From NCBI GenBank assembly GCA_050015815.1, contig JBEKAR010000003.1:1-24757 (forward strand): a stretch of DNA of 24,757 bases, written 5' to 3'. Within the stretch, counting starts at the first letter, position 1. Each line of letters starts with the position of its first letter. Source of the DNA: JAJRAL01 sp050015815 (lineage in GTDB: Archaea > Thermoplasmatota > Thermoplasmata > Methanomassiliicoccales > UBA472). The translations under genes were made by a program, and so were the position numbers. The notes below the pieces were generated by a model. That model did not search any database. It had not been told where the DNA came from and saw only the letters and a list, made by a program, of their open reading frames with translations. Below, piece after piece: positions 6,662 to 14,048 of the stretch.

Positions 6662-6670
6662 TTTATATAT
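6662..6670 (+). promoter_or_regulatory. TATA box of the type IV filament operon
   Basis: TTTATATAT is a strong archaeal TATA element about 50 bases before the GTG at 6717. Transcription would start near 6693, leaving a leader of about 24 bases. This is the only strong promoter-like element ahead of the tightly packed pilin/ATPase/platform genes. The 230-base gap 6486-6716 otherwise holds only the divergent tRNA promoter. Confidence 0.65.
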
Positions 6671-6716
6671 CCAAGAATTGCTCAATTGAGCACCGAGCTG
6701 GGGGATTGGTCAACTG

Positions 6717-7691
6717 GTGCTTAAGCAACGAGAGTGCCGTCCATTCTCAAGGAGGGACAGGAGCCGCCTCCTTAAGAAAGAAAGGGACGAACGAGGAGTC
6801 GCTTCGACGGTCGGCACCATCATGGCCCTGCTCGTGTTCCTCACCTTCCTCGCTCTTTTCACCAACACCTATGTCCCTATCTGGATGCTCGACAACGAGC
6901 GCGGGCACATGGCCGAGGTGAGCGACCAGTTCAGTGACCTGAAGGGCAAGATCGACAACATGGTGGTCATGGCCTCAACCACTGGTTCTACCACGCTGAA
7001 CATGTATGCTCCCTTCACGCTCGGCTCCAATGGCATCCCGATATTCGCTACGGCCACAGCTGGACAGTTGACCTACGTACCGTTCAGCCAACAGAACGCC
7101 TCGGTCGAAGTGAAGTTCGTGTACGGTCTCGACGCCCTGCATCCTAACACGGCTGTCGACAGTTACGGAGGAGGGATGGTGCAGCTCTACGCCCCGAACC
7201 GGTACTACGTGCAGCAGTGGATGGCCTATGAGAACGGCGCCATCCTGGTGAAGCAGATCGACGGCCAGCTTATTAATGCGATTCCGAGCCTCGATGTGTC
7301 CAAGTCCGGTTCCTATTCCAATGTGAGCTTTACCCAGTTCAACTTCATCGGCAAGAACACGACGGTAACCGGGACGGGCGCCACCGGGCTCAACATCGAA
7401 ATGATCTACCTCGACCAGGAGTCCTACATGAACTACACCGCGACTAGCCAGACGCAGACGCCACTTCTGTTCACGATGACGTTCCACACGCAGTACGGCC
7501 TCGCCTGGTACTCCTACCTGGACAAGATGCTCAGAAGTGAAGGACTGAACAATCAGACCGAAGGGTCAACTCATGATTACAAATTGATCTATGGCAACCC
7601 GAGCCACACGGTTGTCACGCTGTCCTTCCTGAAGGTGTACAAATTCAACTACAACGTAGCGACGCTGAACCTGGCGGTGCCGAATGCCTAA
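6717..7691 (+). CDS. Type IV pilin-like protein with class III-type signal sequence
   Basis: A 324-residue envelope protein. The N-terminus is basic (RRDRSRLLKKERDERG, residues 12-27), followed directly by the hydrophobic helix VASTVGTIMALLVFLTFLALF (28-48). This is the layout of archaeal class III (prepilin-type) signals, in which cleavage occurs before the hydrophobic stretch, here probably after Gly27 (inference). The rest is extracellular, rich in Thr, Asn, Tyr and Ser with several N-glycosylation sequons (for example NNQT, NYT), and beta-rich. It is longer than ordinary pilins and could be a tip or adhesin-type pilin. The start is the GTG at 6717, the only suitable in-frame start between the TATA box and the signal. 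Its last 8 bases overlap the ATG of the downstream secretion ATPase, so translation is probably coupled. No prepilin peptidase gene is in the window. Confidence 0.82.
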   Translation: MLKQRECRPFSRRDRSRLLKKERDERGVASTVGTIMALLVFLTFLALFTNTYVPIWMLDNERGHMAEVSDQFSDLKGKIDNMVVMASTTGSTTLNMYAPFTLGSNGIPIFATATAGQLTYVPFSQQNASVEVKFVYGLDALHPNTAVDSYGGGMVQLYAPNRYYVQQWMAYENGAILVKQIDGQLINAIPSLDVSKSGSYSNVSFTQFNFIGKNTTVTGTGATGLNIEMIYLDQESYMNYTATSQTQTPLLFTMTFHTQYGLAWYSYLDKMLRSEGLNNQTEGSTHDYKLIYGNPSHTVVTLSFLKVYKFNYNVATLNLAVPNA

Positions 7692-9456
7692 GACAAAGAA
7701 AGTGAAGAAGGAGAAGAAGTCGAAGGCCCGCCAGAAGGATCCGCCGCCTCAGGACGACATCGAGATCCAGACCACCAAGGTGACGGACAAGATGCGCGAC
7801 TCCTACCTCAAGCTCATGAGGAAGATGACGCCCCACCACGCCTCCATGATCATGCTCCCGGCCGGACAGGTGGCGCAGAGGATCGAGTGGTCGAAGGGGA
7901 AGGGCTCCGGCATCACCGAGATACCGAAGATCACCGACCCGGCGATCGAGGTCGCGGACCTGTATCCAGTCCACGAGCCGTACAGCTACATCCGCATCAC
8001 GTTCAACAGTGAGAACTCGGAGTACGTCCTTGAGCCGATCGAGCCGAACCTGACGGACAAGGAAGAGAAGCTCCTCGCGCTGATACGCGACACGCTGCAG
8101 AGGACCCTAGGCTACGAGTGGGAGAAGCTCACCAGCCTGGACAAGGGGGAATATCTCCGCGAGAGCGTCGAGTCGTTCATCCGCACCAGGGGGATCAAGG
8201 TAGACCCGGTGGCGAAGAAGAAGATAGGCTACTACATCACCCGAGACTTCGTCGGCTACGGAGTCATCGACTCCCTGATACGCGACGAGAACATCGAGGA
8301 CATCTCGTGCGACGGCGTCAAGGTCTTCCTGTTCATATTCCACCGCAAGTACGAAAGCGTCAGGACGAATCTCAAGTTCGAGACCGAGGACGCGCTCAAT
8401 TCGTTCATCGTCGCCCTGGCCCAGAGGTGCGGAAAGCAGATCTCCGTCTCCAGCCCGATCCTGGATGGCACAACGCCGGAAGGCCACCGCGTCCAGGCCA
8501 CGTACTCGCGCGAGGTGACGACCAGAGGAGGCACGTTCACCATCCGCCGGTTCAAGGAGAAACCTTTCACCCCGGTCGACCTGATCAAGTACGGCACCGC
8601 GAGCCCGGAAATGATAGCCTACTTCTGGCTCGGCGTGGAGCACGGCGAGTCGAGCATCATCTGCGGAGGCACCGCGTCAGGCAAGACAGCGACGCTCAAC
8701 TCGATCGCCCTGTTCATCCCGCCCGGCGCGAAGATCGTCACCATGGAGGACACCCGCGAGATTAATCTCCCGCACGAGAACTGGATCCCCGGCACTACAA
8801 GATCGGGGGTGGGTGAGAAGGAAGCATCATCAGGGAAGTCGGCGGGTGAGATCGACATGTATGATTTGGTGCGCGCCGCGCTGAGGCAGCGGCCGAACTA
8901 CATCATCGTCGGTGAGGTGCGTGGCAAGGAGACGTACATCATGTTCCAGGCGATGGCGACGGGCCACACGACCTACTCGACGATGCACGCCGACTCCGTC
9001 AAGTCGATGGTCAACCGTCTCGAGAACCCGCCGATCAACTGCCCGAGGATCCTTCTCACCGCTCTGAGAAACGTCATCATTCAGACGCACGCAAGGGTCG
9101 GGACGGAACTGGTCAGGAGGATCAAGCAGGTGGTCGAAATCGTCGGGTTCGAGCCCGAGACGAACGAGCTCATCACCAACACCGTATACGAGTGGGACCA
9201 GGCGACGGACAAGTTCGTCTACAAGGGCCATTCGTTCCTCTTCGATAAGATCATGGAGATGAAATCGCTGACCCACGAGCAGATGATGACCGAGTTCAAC
9301 CGCAGGGTGGACATTATCCGCTATCTGGTATACCGCGACGTTACAGACCACAAGAAGATCTGGTCGCTGATCAACGCCTACTACAAGGAAAGCGATAAAA
9401 CGATCGCACGCGTGCGCAAGGAACTACAGGAAGGGGGTCTTGAAGTTGCCACCTGA
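7684..9456 (+). CDS. Type II/IV secretion system ATPase (TadA/FlaI-like), paralog 1
   Basis: A 590-residue hexameric AAA-type motor of the GspE/PilB/FlaI/TadA superfamily, which powers pilin extraction and assembly at the cytoplasmic face of the membrane. All signature motifs are intact: Walker A GGTASGKT (about 327-335), Asp box MEDTREINLPHENW (about 353), Walker B YIIVGEVRGKE (about 404-414) and His box GHTTYSTMHADS (about 426). The N-terminus is Lys-rich (KTKKVKKEKKSKARQK). The N-terminal domain includes SCDGV and IFHRKY (215-225), matching the second ATPase of this operon. It overlaps the pilin-like gene by 8 bases and the downstream platform gene by 17. Compared with paralog 2 it has a slightly longer loop between the Asp box and Walker B (EKEASSGKSAGEID). 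Confidence 0.95.
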   Translation: MPKTKKVKKEKKSKARQKDPPPQDDIEIQTTKVTDKMRDSYLKLMRKMTPHHASMIMLPAGQVAQRIEWSKGKGSGITEIPKITDPAIEVADLYPVHEPYSYIRITFNSENSEYVLEPIEPNLTDKEEKLLALIRDTLQRTLGYEWEKLTSLDKGEYLRESVESFIRTRGIKVDPVAKKKIGYYITRDFVGYGVIDSLIRDENIEDISCDGVKVFLFIFHRKYESVRTNLKFETEDALNSFIVALAQRCGKQISVSSPILDGTTPEGHRVQATYSREVTTRGGTFTIRRFKEKPFTPVDLIKYGTASPEMIAYFWLGVEHGESSIICGGTASGKTATLNSIALFIPPGAKIVTMEDTREINLPHENWIPGTTRSGVGEKEASSGKSAGEIDMYDLVRAALRQRPNYIIVGEVRGKETYIMFQAMATGHTTYSTMHADSVKSMVNRLENPPINCPRILLTALRNVIIQTHARVGTELVRRIKQVVEIVGFEPETNELITNTVYEWDQATDKFVYKGHSFLFDKIMEMKSLTHEQMMTEFNRRVDIIRYLVYRDVTDHKKIWSLINAYYKESDKTIARVRKELQEGGLEVAT

Positions 9457-10486
9457 GGTCTCTGACATATTCGCCCGATTCGAGACATCGAAGAAGGGTT
9501 ACCTCAAGACGCAGACGTCGGATGAGATCACGGAGAACTGGGGGGCACACGTAGTCCGCCTTCCCAGCGGAGCCGTCCCAGATTACGTTAAGCTGACAAA
9601 GTACCAGGAGTTCAGCTGGAGGACCGTCGGAAAGATGGCGCGACTTCGGGCGAAGCCGAACCCCAAGCTCGAGCTCAGCTTGCTGCAGGCGCACATGCGC
9701 ATGCGGCCAGAGGAGTACGTCGCCTACGTCTGGATGACGGCGATCCTGGTCGGCGTCGTGATGGCGGTCATAGCCGTCTCCATGGGCAGCCTGCTCATCG
9801 CATTCCTGAACATCAACGCCGCCTTCGTGGTCATCTTCTCCGTCCTGCTCGTGGTGATACCCCCGGTGTTAGCGTACATCATCCTGATGGCCACGCCTGC
9901 TAGCAAGGCCAAGAGCAGGGGACGGGACATTGAAAAGCGGATCGGGCCAGCGATGAGCTTCATCTCGGCGATGGCCTCGGCCGACGTGAACGTCGACGTC
10001 ATCTTCAAAGAGCTGTCCAGACAGTCGATCTACGGGGAGATCAAGGCTGAGGCGGAATGGATCACAAGGGACACGGAGCTTCTCGGCATCGACATCCTGA
10101 CCGCCATCGGCAAGGCGGCGCAGAGGACGCCCTCGTCGAAGTTCCAGGAGTTCCTACAGGGGGTGGTCACGACCTCCACCTCCGGCGGACAGCTGAAGCC
10201 TTACTTCCTGCAAAAGGCAGAGCAGTTCGAGAAGGAGTCGAAGCTCGACATGCGCGCGCAGCTCGAGACCCTGGGACTGATGGCCGAGACCTTCGTCACC
10301 GTGGTGGTCGCATTCCCGCTGTTCCTCGTCGTCATCATGGCGATTATGGCGATCGTTCCGGGCGGCGGCGGGAGCCCTCAGTTCACGGTTCTGTTGCTCT
10401 GGCTGGTGGTCCTGTTGATGATCCCGATCTCGCAGTTCGGATTCATATTCTTCATCTGGAACTCGACGAAGGAGTCGTCGATATGA
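9440..10486 (+). CDS. Type II secretion/pilus platform protein (TadC/FlaJ-like, T2SF), 1
   Basis: A 348-residue polytopic inner-membrane platform protein of the GspF/PilC/TadC/FlaJ family, on which the secretion ATPase acts. A cytoplasmic N-terminus of about 90 residues is followed by hydrophobic segments at about 94-118 and 122-150. Next comes a long cytoplasmic T2SF region (about 151-285) with the usual ADVNVDVIFKELS and TSTSGGQLKPYFLQKAEQF helices, then membrane segments near 290-312 and 322-344. The start is a TTG at 9440, which is preceded by AGGGGG; a TTG two codons later (9446) has better spacing and is equally likely. It overlaps the ATPase gene by 17 bases, so the two are probably translationally coupled. 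Confidence 0.93.
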   Translation: MKLPPEVSDIFARFETSKKGYLKTQTSDEITENWGAHVVRLPSGAVPDYVKLTKYQEFSWRTVGKMARLRAKPNPKLELSLLQAHMRMRPEEYVAYVWMTAILVGVVMAVIAVSMGSLLIAFLNINAAFVVIFSVLLVVIPPVLAYIILMATPASKAKSRGRDIEKRIGPAMSFISAMASADVNVDVIFKELSRQSIYGEIKAEAEWITRDTELLGIDILTAIGKAAQRTPSSKFQEFLQGVVTTSTSGGQLKPYFLQKAEQFEKESKLDMRAQLETLGLMAETFVTVVVAFPLFLVVIMAIMAIVPGGGGSPQFTVLLLWLVVLLMIPISQFGFIFFIWNSTKESSI

Positions 10487-10495
10487 GGTGGTCAC

Positions 10496-11395
10496 ATGGC
10501 TGAGGATCTGCTGGACATCAAAGAGCTGGATCGGACCAAGAAGGACTACAGCCGGACCCTGCTCATCATAGGGGTCGTGGCCGCCGTCATACTGTTCGCC
10601 CTGGCCGCCCTGACGGCCCTAAATATGATCAATACCGGGTTCGAATGGATCGACTTCGCCGCTATAGGGCTGATGGCGATCTGCGGACCGTATGGTTTCT
10701 ACACCACTTACAAGTATAACAAGACGAAAGCGATCGAGGCGAGACTGCCGGACTTCCTGCGAGACGTCGCCGAAGCTGGCAGGTTCGGCATGACCCTCGC
10801 AGAAGCGATCAAGGTCGCCAGCCGCGGAAGGTACGGCGGCCTGACGCCGGAGATCAGAAGGATGGCGGCGCAGATCGAATGGGGGGTCCCGGCGGCAGAG
10901 GCGATAAGGCTCTTCGCGGAAAGGGTCGACACGCCCCTCGTCAAGAGGATGATGTCGATCATCATCAAGGCGAACGACGCAGGCGGCAGCGTCGCCGACG
11001 TCCTGACGATGGTGGCGCATGACGCACGAGAGACGATGCTGACCCAGAACGAACGCAAGGTCGCGATGGCGACGTACACGGTCGTCATCTACGTTTCGTT
11101 CATGGTCTTTATCGCCACGATCTTCATCCTGAACGTGACGTTCCTGCCGAAGATGGTCCAAGCGGGAAGTCAGGTCGCGGCGGGAGCAGCCAATGTGGGC
11201 CAGGCTTTGCCGGTTTCGATCGACACGAGTGTCATCTCGACCATTCAGCTCATCTTCGTCGTCGCGGTCATCATCCACGCCTTTGGAGATGGAATACTGG
11301 CAGGAGTGCTTCAGGACGGCAGGATTCAGAACGGGATGAGGCATAGCTTCATCATGCTGGTCATCGGCCTGATTGGCACCAGATTGCTCGGGTGA
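10496..11395 (+). CDS. Type II secretion/pilus platform protein (TadC/FlaJ-like, T2SF), 2
   Basis: A 299-residue second platform protein of the T2SF family. Hydrophobic segments lie at about 22-45 and 52-72. A cytoplasmic T2SF domain follows (about 80-190) with EARLPDFLRDVAEAGRFGMT, IEWGVPAAEAIRLFAERVDT and ANDAGGSVADVLTMVAHDA, which is classical GspF/TadB/TadC order. Further membrane segments lie near 193-218, 243-266 and 277-297. It is smaller than platform 1 and lacks its long N-terminal cytoplasmic part. GAGGTGG precedes the ATG, 9 bases after the previous stop. Pairs of TadB/TadC-like proteins normally form one heteromeric platform, which is probably the case here. Confidence 0.93.
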   Translation: MAEDLLDIKELDRTKKDYSRTLLIIGVVAAVILFALAALTALNMINTGFEWIDFAAIGLMAICGPYGFYTTYKYNKTKAIEARLPDFLRDVAEAGRFGMTLAEAIKVASRGRYGGLTPEIRRMAAQIEWGVPAAEAIRLFAERVDTPLVKRMMSIIIKANDAGGSVADVLTMVAHDARETMLTQNERKVAMATYTVVIYVSFMVFIATIFILNVTFLPKMVQAGSQVAAGAANVGQALPVSIDTSVISTIQLIFVVAVIIHAFGDGILAGVLQDGRIQNGMRHSFIMLVIGLIGTRLLG

Positions 11396-11400
11396 TCCAA

Positions 11401-13074
11401 ATGGCCTCTAGCTCGCAGGAAGAGATCGTGATCGAACAGGAAGAGCCTGGGAGAGGCAGCCTCAAGGCGGGCTACCTCAGCTTCCTCCTCCGCATAAAAG
11501 GCAGGCCGATGAAGGTTAGGGTGCCGAGCAAGATTGAGGCCGAGTCCGACACTGTGACCGATATCCCGAGGATCGGAGACCCGAACGTCGACGAGGTCGA
11601 GATCAACCCCGTCTATCCGCCCTACTCATTCGTGCGCATCAAGTACGACAACACCTCGTCGGAGTACCTGTACGAGGTGATCGAGCCTTCACTCTCCGAG
11701 GACGAGCGCAGCCTTCTGGACGTGACGAAGAGCGCGCTCATCATGACCCTCAACATCACCGACCTCAAGACTGTCCAGGAGAAGGAGGAGATCGTCAAGA
11801 AGGGGGCGGAGCAGCTCTGGAAGCGCTTCGGCGTGAGCCCGAACCCCGCCTCGAGGGAGAGGATCTTCTACTACCTCCACCGGGACTTCATCGGTTACGG
11901 GGCGATCGACGCGATGATGGTCGACCCGAACGTCGAGGACTGCTCCTGCGACGGAGTCGACATCCCGCTCTACATATTCCACCGCAAGTATGGCTCAATC
12001 CGCTCGAACATCAAGTTCGAGAAGGAGCTCGACCTAGATTCGTTCGTCATCTGGCTGGCGCAGAAGTGCGGCAAGCACATATCCGTGGCCGACCCGCTGC
12101 TCGACGCGACGATACCCGATGGTTCGAGGCTGAACGCCACCCTCGGCAAGCACGTGACGAAGAGAGGTTCATCGTTCACCATCAGGCGGTTCAAGGAGAA
12201 CCCGTTCACCCCGGTCGACCTGCTGAAGTTCAAGACGATGAGCACCGACATGATGGCTTACCTTTGGACCGCGACCGAGTACGGGAGTTCGATGCTGGTC
12301 TGCGGGGGCACCGCATCGGGCAAGACGACGACGCTCAACGCGGTGCTGCTGTTCATCCCACCCCAGATGAAGATCGTGAGCATCGAGGACACTCGCGAAT
12401 TGAACCTTCCTCACGAGAACTGGATACCGGCTCTCACCCGCGAAGGCTTCGGCGGAAAGAGGTCGGCCACCACTGGCAACATCGACATGTTCGACCTGCT
12501 GACGTCGGCGCTGAGGCAGAGGCCGCAGTACCTGATGGTCGGAGAGGTCCGAGGCAAGGAGGCGTACGTCGTCTTCCAGGCCATGGCCACTGGCAAGACC
12601 GCCTACTCTACCTTCCACGCGGAGGACGTCCAGGCGATGGTCCACCGCATGGAGAACGACCCGATCAACCTGCCGCGCGCTCTGATGACCGCCCTCGACA
12701 TCGTCCTGCTCCAGGCACAGGTCAAGGTCGGCACGAAGATGACGAGGCGGGTCAAGTCCCTGACCGAGATAGTCGGAATGGATCCGGAGACCGGCGAGCT
12801 GATCACCAACTCCGTCTACACCTGGAACCCGGCCGACGACACGTTCAACTTCTCAGGCCACTCATACGTTTACGAGAAGGTCCGCACCATCCGCAACTGG
12901 TCCCCGAGGGAGATGGAGCGGGAGGTCAAGAGGCGCGTCGACATCCTCGAGTACATGAAGAAGTCGGGCTTCGACAACTACCGCCAGGTCGCGAAGGTCA
13001 TCTCGGCCTACTACAAGGACCCGGAGAAGGTCGGCAAGGAGATGAAAGAGAAGCTCGACCAGATGACGGCCTGA
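11401..13074 (+). CDS. Type II/IV secretion system ATPase (TadA/FlaI-like), paralog 2
   Basis: A 557-residue second complete motor ATPase of the same family as the one at 7684. All motifs are intact: Walker A GGTASGKT (about 302-310), Asp box IEDTRELNLPHENW, Walker B YLMVGEVRGKE and His box GKTAYSTFHAED. By eye more than half of the residues match paralog 1 across the central region (for example SCDGV, IFHRKY, TIRRFKE.PFTPVDL), so this is a duplication that has since diverged. The N-terminus is acidic rather than Lys-rich. The frame is open from a GTG at 11392, but GGTGA sits 5 bases before the ATG at 11401, which I take as the start. It begins 5 bases after the platform 2 stop and ends the tight operon. 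Confidence 0.94.
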   Translation: MASSSQEEIVIEQEEPGRGSLKAGYLSFLLRIKGRPMKVRVPSKIEAESDTVTDIPRIGDPNVDEVEINPVYPPYSFVRIKYDNTSSEYLYEVIEPSLSEDERSLLDVTKSALIMTLNITDLKTVQEKEEIVKKGAEQLWKRFGVSPNPASRERIFYYLHRDFIGYGAIDAMMVDPNVEDCSCDGVDIPLYIFHRKYGSIRSNIKFEKELDLDSFVIWLAQKCGKHISVADPLLDATIPDGSRLNATLGKHVTKRGSSFTIRRFKENPFTPVDLLKFKTMSTDMMAYLWTATEYGSSMLVCGGTASGKTTTLNAVLLFIPPQMKIVSIEDTRELNLPHENWIPALTREGFGGKRSATTGNIDMFDLLTSALRQRPQYLMVGEVRGKEAYVVFQAMATGKTAYSTFHAEDVQAMVHRMENDPINLPRALMTALDIVLLQAQVKVGTKMTRRVKSLTEIVGMDPETGELITNSVYTWNPADDTFNFSGHSYVYEKVRTIRNWSPREMEREVKRRVDILEYMKKSGFDNYRQVAKVISAYYKDPEKVGKEMKEKLDQMTA

Positions 13075-13130
13075 ACCGAATTCGATGGAGCACAGGCTAG
13101 TTCAAGGCCGGAGGCGTCGTTACCGCTGAC

Positions 13131-13988
13131 ATGCGAGCGACGGCGCACATCGCCTCAGTCTCAATCAAATTTAACATAACCCTGCAAACCGGGGAGAAGC
13201 TCCAGAGGTCGGTGTATTCCTATGTGGTACACGGAGAGCAGGTGTGCATCGTCGACGCGGGTGTGGCGGGCTCGGCTAGGACGATACTCGATCTGCTCGA
13301 CGAGACGTGCGGAGTACGCCGCAAACCGAACGCGCTCCTCCTCACGCATACCCATCCTGACCACATCGGGTCCGCTCGGACGCTCCGAGAGGAACTTGGA
13401 ATCCCGGTGGGCTGCCCGTCAGGAGAAGCGGATTGGATCGAGCACGTAGAGATACAAGCGAAGGAACGACCCGTGCCGGGCATCAATGTCCTGGTCGAGG
13501 GCTCCGTCCCGGTGGACTTCGAGGTCGATGACGGCATGGAGATGGACCTGGGAGGGGTGAAGATAGTCGCGATCAGGACGCCTGGCCACTCTGTTGCCTC
13601 GACCTGCTACGAGGTAGTCGAGGACGACGCGATCATCTCAGGCGACGCGGTCCCTCTGCTGACCGAGCCCCCGATATACGACGACGCGGTCGCGAGCCTT
13701 GAGTCCGTGAGAAGGCTGAAGTCTCGCTCGCCTGAGCACCTTCTGCCGTCATGGCACGTGCCATTGCATGGACCGGATGTCGAGACGCACCTCGCCGATG
13801 GGGGAAGGGCGATCATCAGGTTCCACGAGGCGGTGATGAATGTCTTGGACTCAGAGCCGGACCTTGACGACGAGATGGCATGCGCCATGGTCCTTTCGGA
13901 GCTCGGTCTCGCGTCGGGCACACCGAACCCGCTGGCGCTCCGCACGTTCAGAGCGCACCGGCGCGCGCTCGATGTTTGGCCGGCGTGA
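13131..13988 (+). CDS. Metallo-beta-lactamase-fold hydrolase
   Basis: A 285-residue cytoplasmic dinuclear-metal hydrolase of the MBL superfamily (glyoxalase II-like branch). The metal ligands are all visible: THTHPDH (His73, His75, Asp77, His78), TPGHS (His153), ISGD (Asp172) and SWHVP (His209). The N-terminal YSYVVHGEQVCIVDAG strand pair is typical. The C-terminal part (about 220-285) is helical, as in many MBL hydrolases that act on thioesters, lactones or phosphodiesters; the substrate cannot be told from sequence. It starts 56 bases after secretion ATPase 2 on the same strand, so it may be the last gene of that operon or independent. There is no clear Shine-Dalgarno at normal distance (a GGAGG lies about 17 bases upstream), so the start is moderately sure. 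Confidence 0.92.
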   Translation: MRATAHIASVSIKFNITLQTGEKLQRSVYSYVVHGEQVCIVDAGVAGSARTILDLLDETCGVRRKPNALLLTHTHPDHIGSARTLREELGIPVGCPSGEADWIEHVEIQAKERPVPGINVLVEGSVPVDFEVDDGMEMDLGGVKIVAIRTPGHSVASTCYEVVEDDAIISGDAVPLLTEPPIYDDAVASLESVRRLKSRSPEHLLPSWHVPLHGPDVETHLADGGRAIIRFHEAVMNVLDSEPDLDDEMACAMVLSELGLASGTPNPLALRTFRAHRRALDVWPA

Positions 13989-13993
13989 GTAAT

Positions 13994-14018
13994 GGAGCTA
14001 TCGCTCCCCATCAAAAAA
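13994..14018 (-). terminator. putative terminator of the giant surface-protein gene
   Basis: In the 60-base gap between convergent genes, the minus strand runs into a run of six T (14018-14013) and then a short hairpin GGAGC-TATC-GCTCC (13994-14007). Archaeal RNA polymerase terminates at oligo-T, so the T run about 30 bases past the stop at 14049 is the likely signal. Confidence 0.45.
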
Positions 14019-14048
14019 TGAAGAATCGGGAAAGGGTTTGGAGACAGA

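Noticed and set aside
6589..6921. Open frame of 110 codons overlapping the pilin-like gene start
   Set aside because: It spans the operon promoter and reads the signal-sequence region in another frame; no family resemblance.
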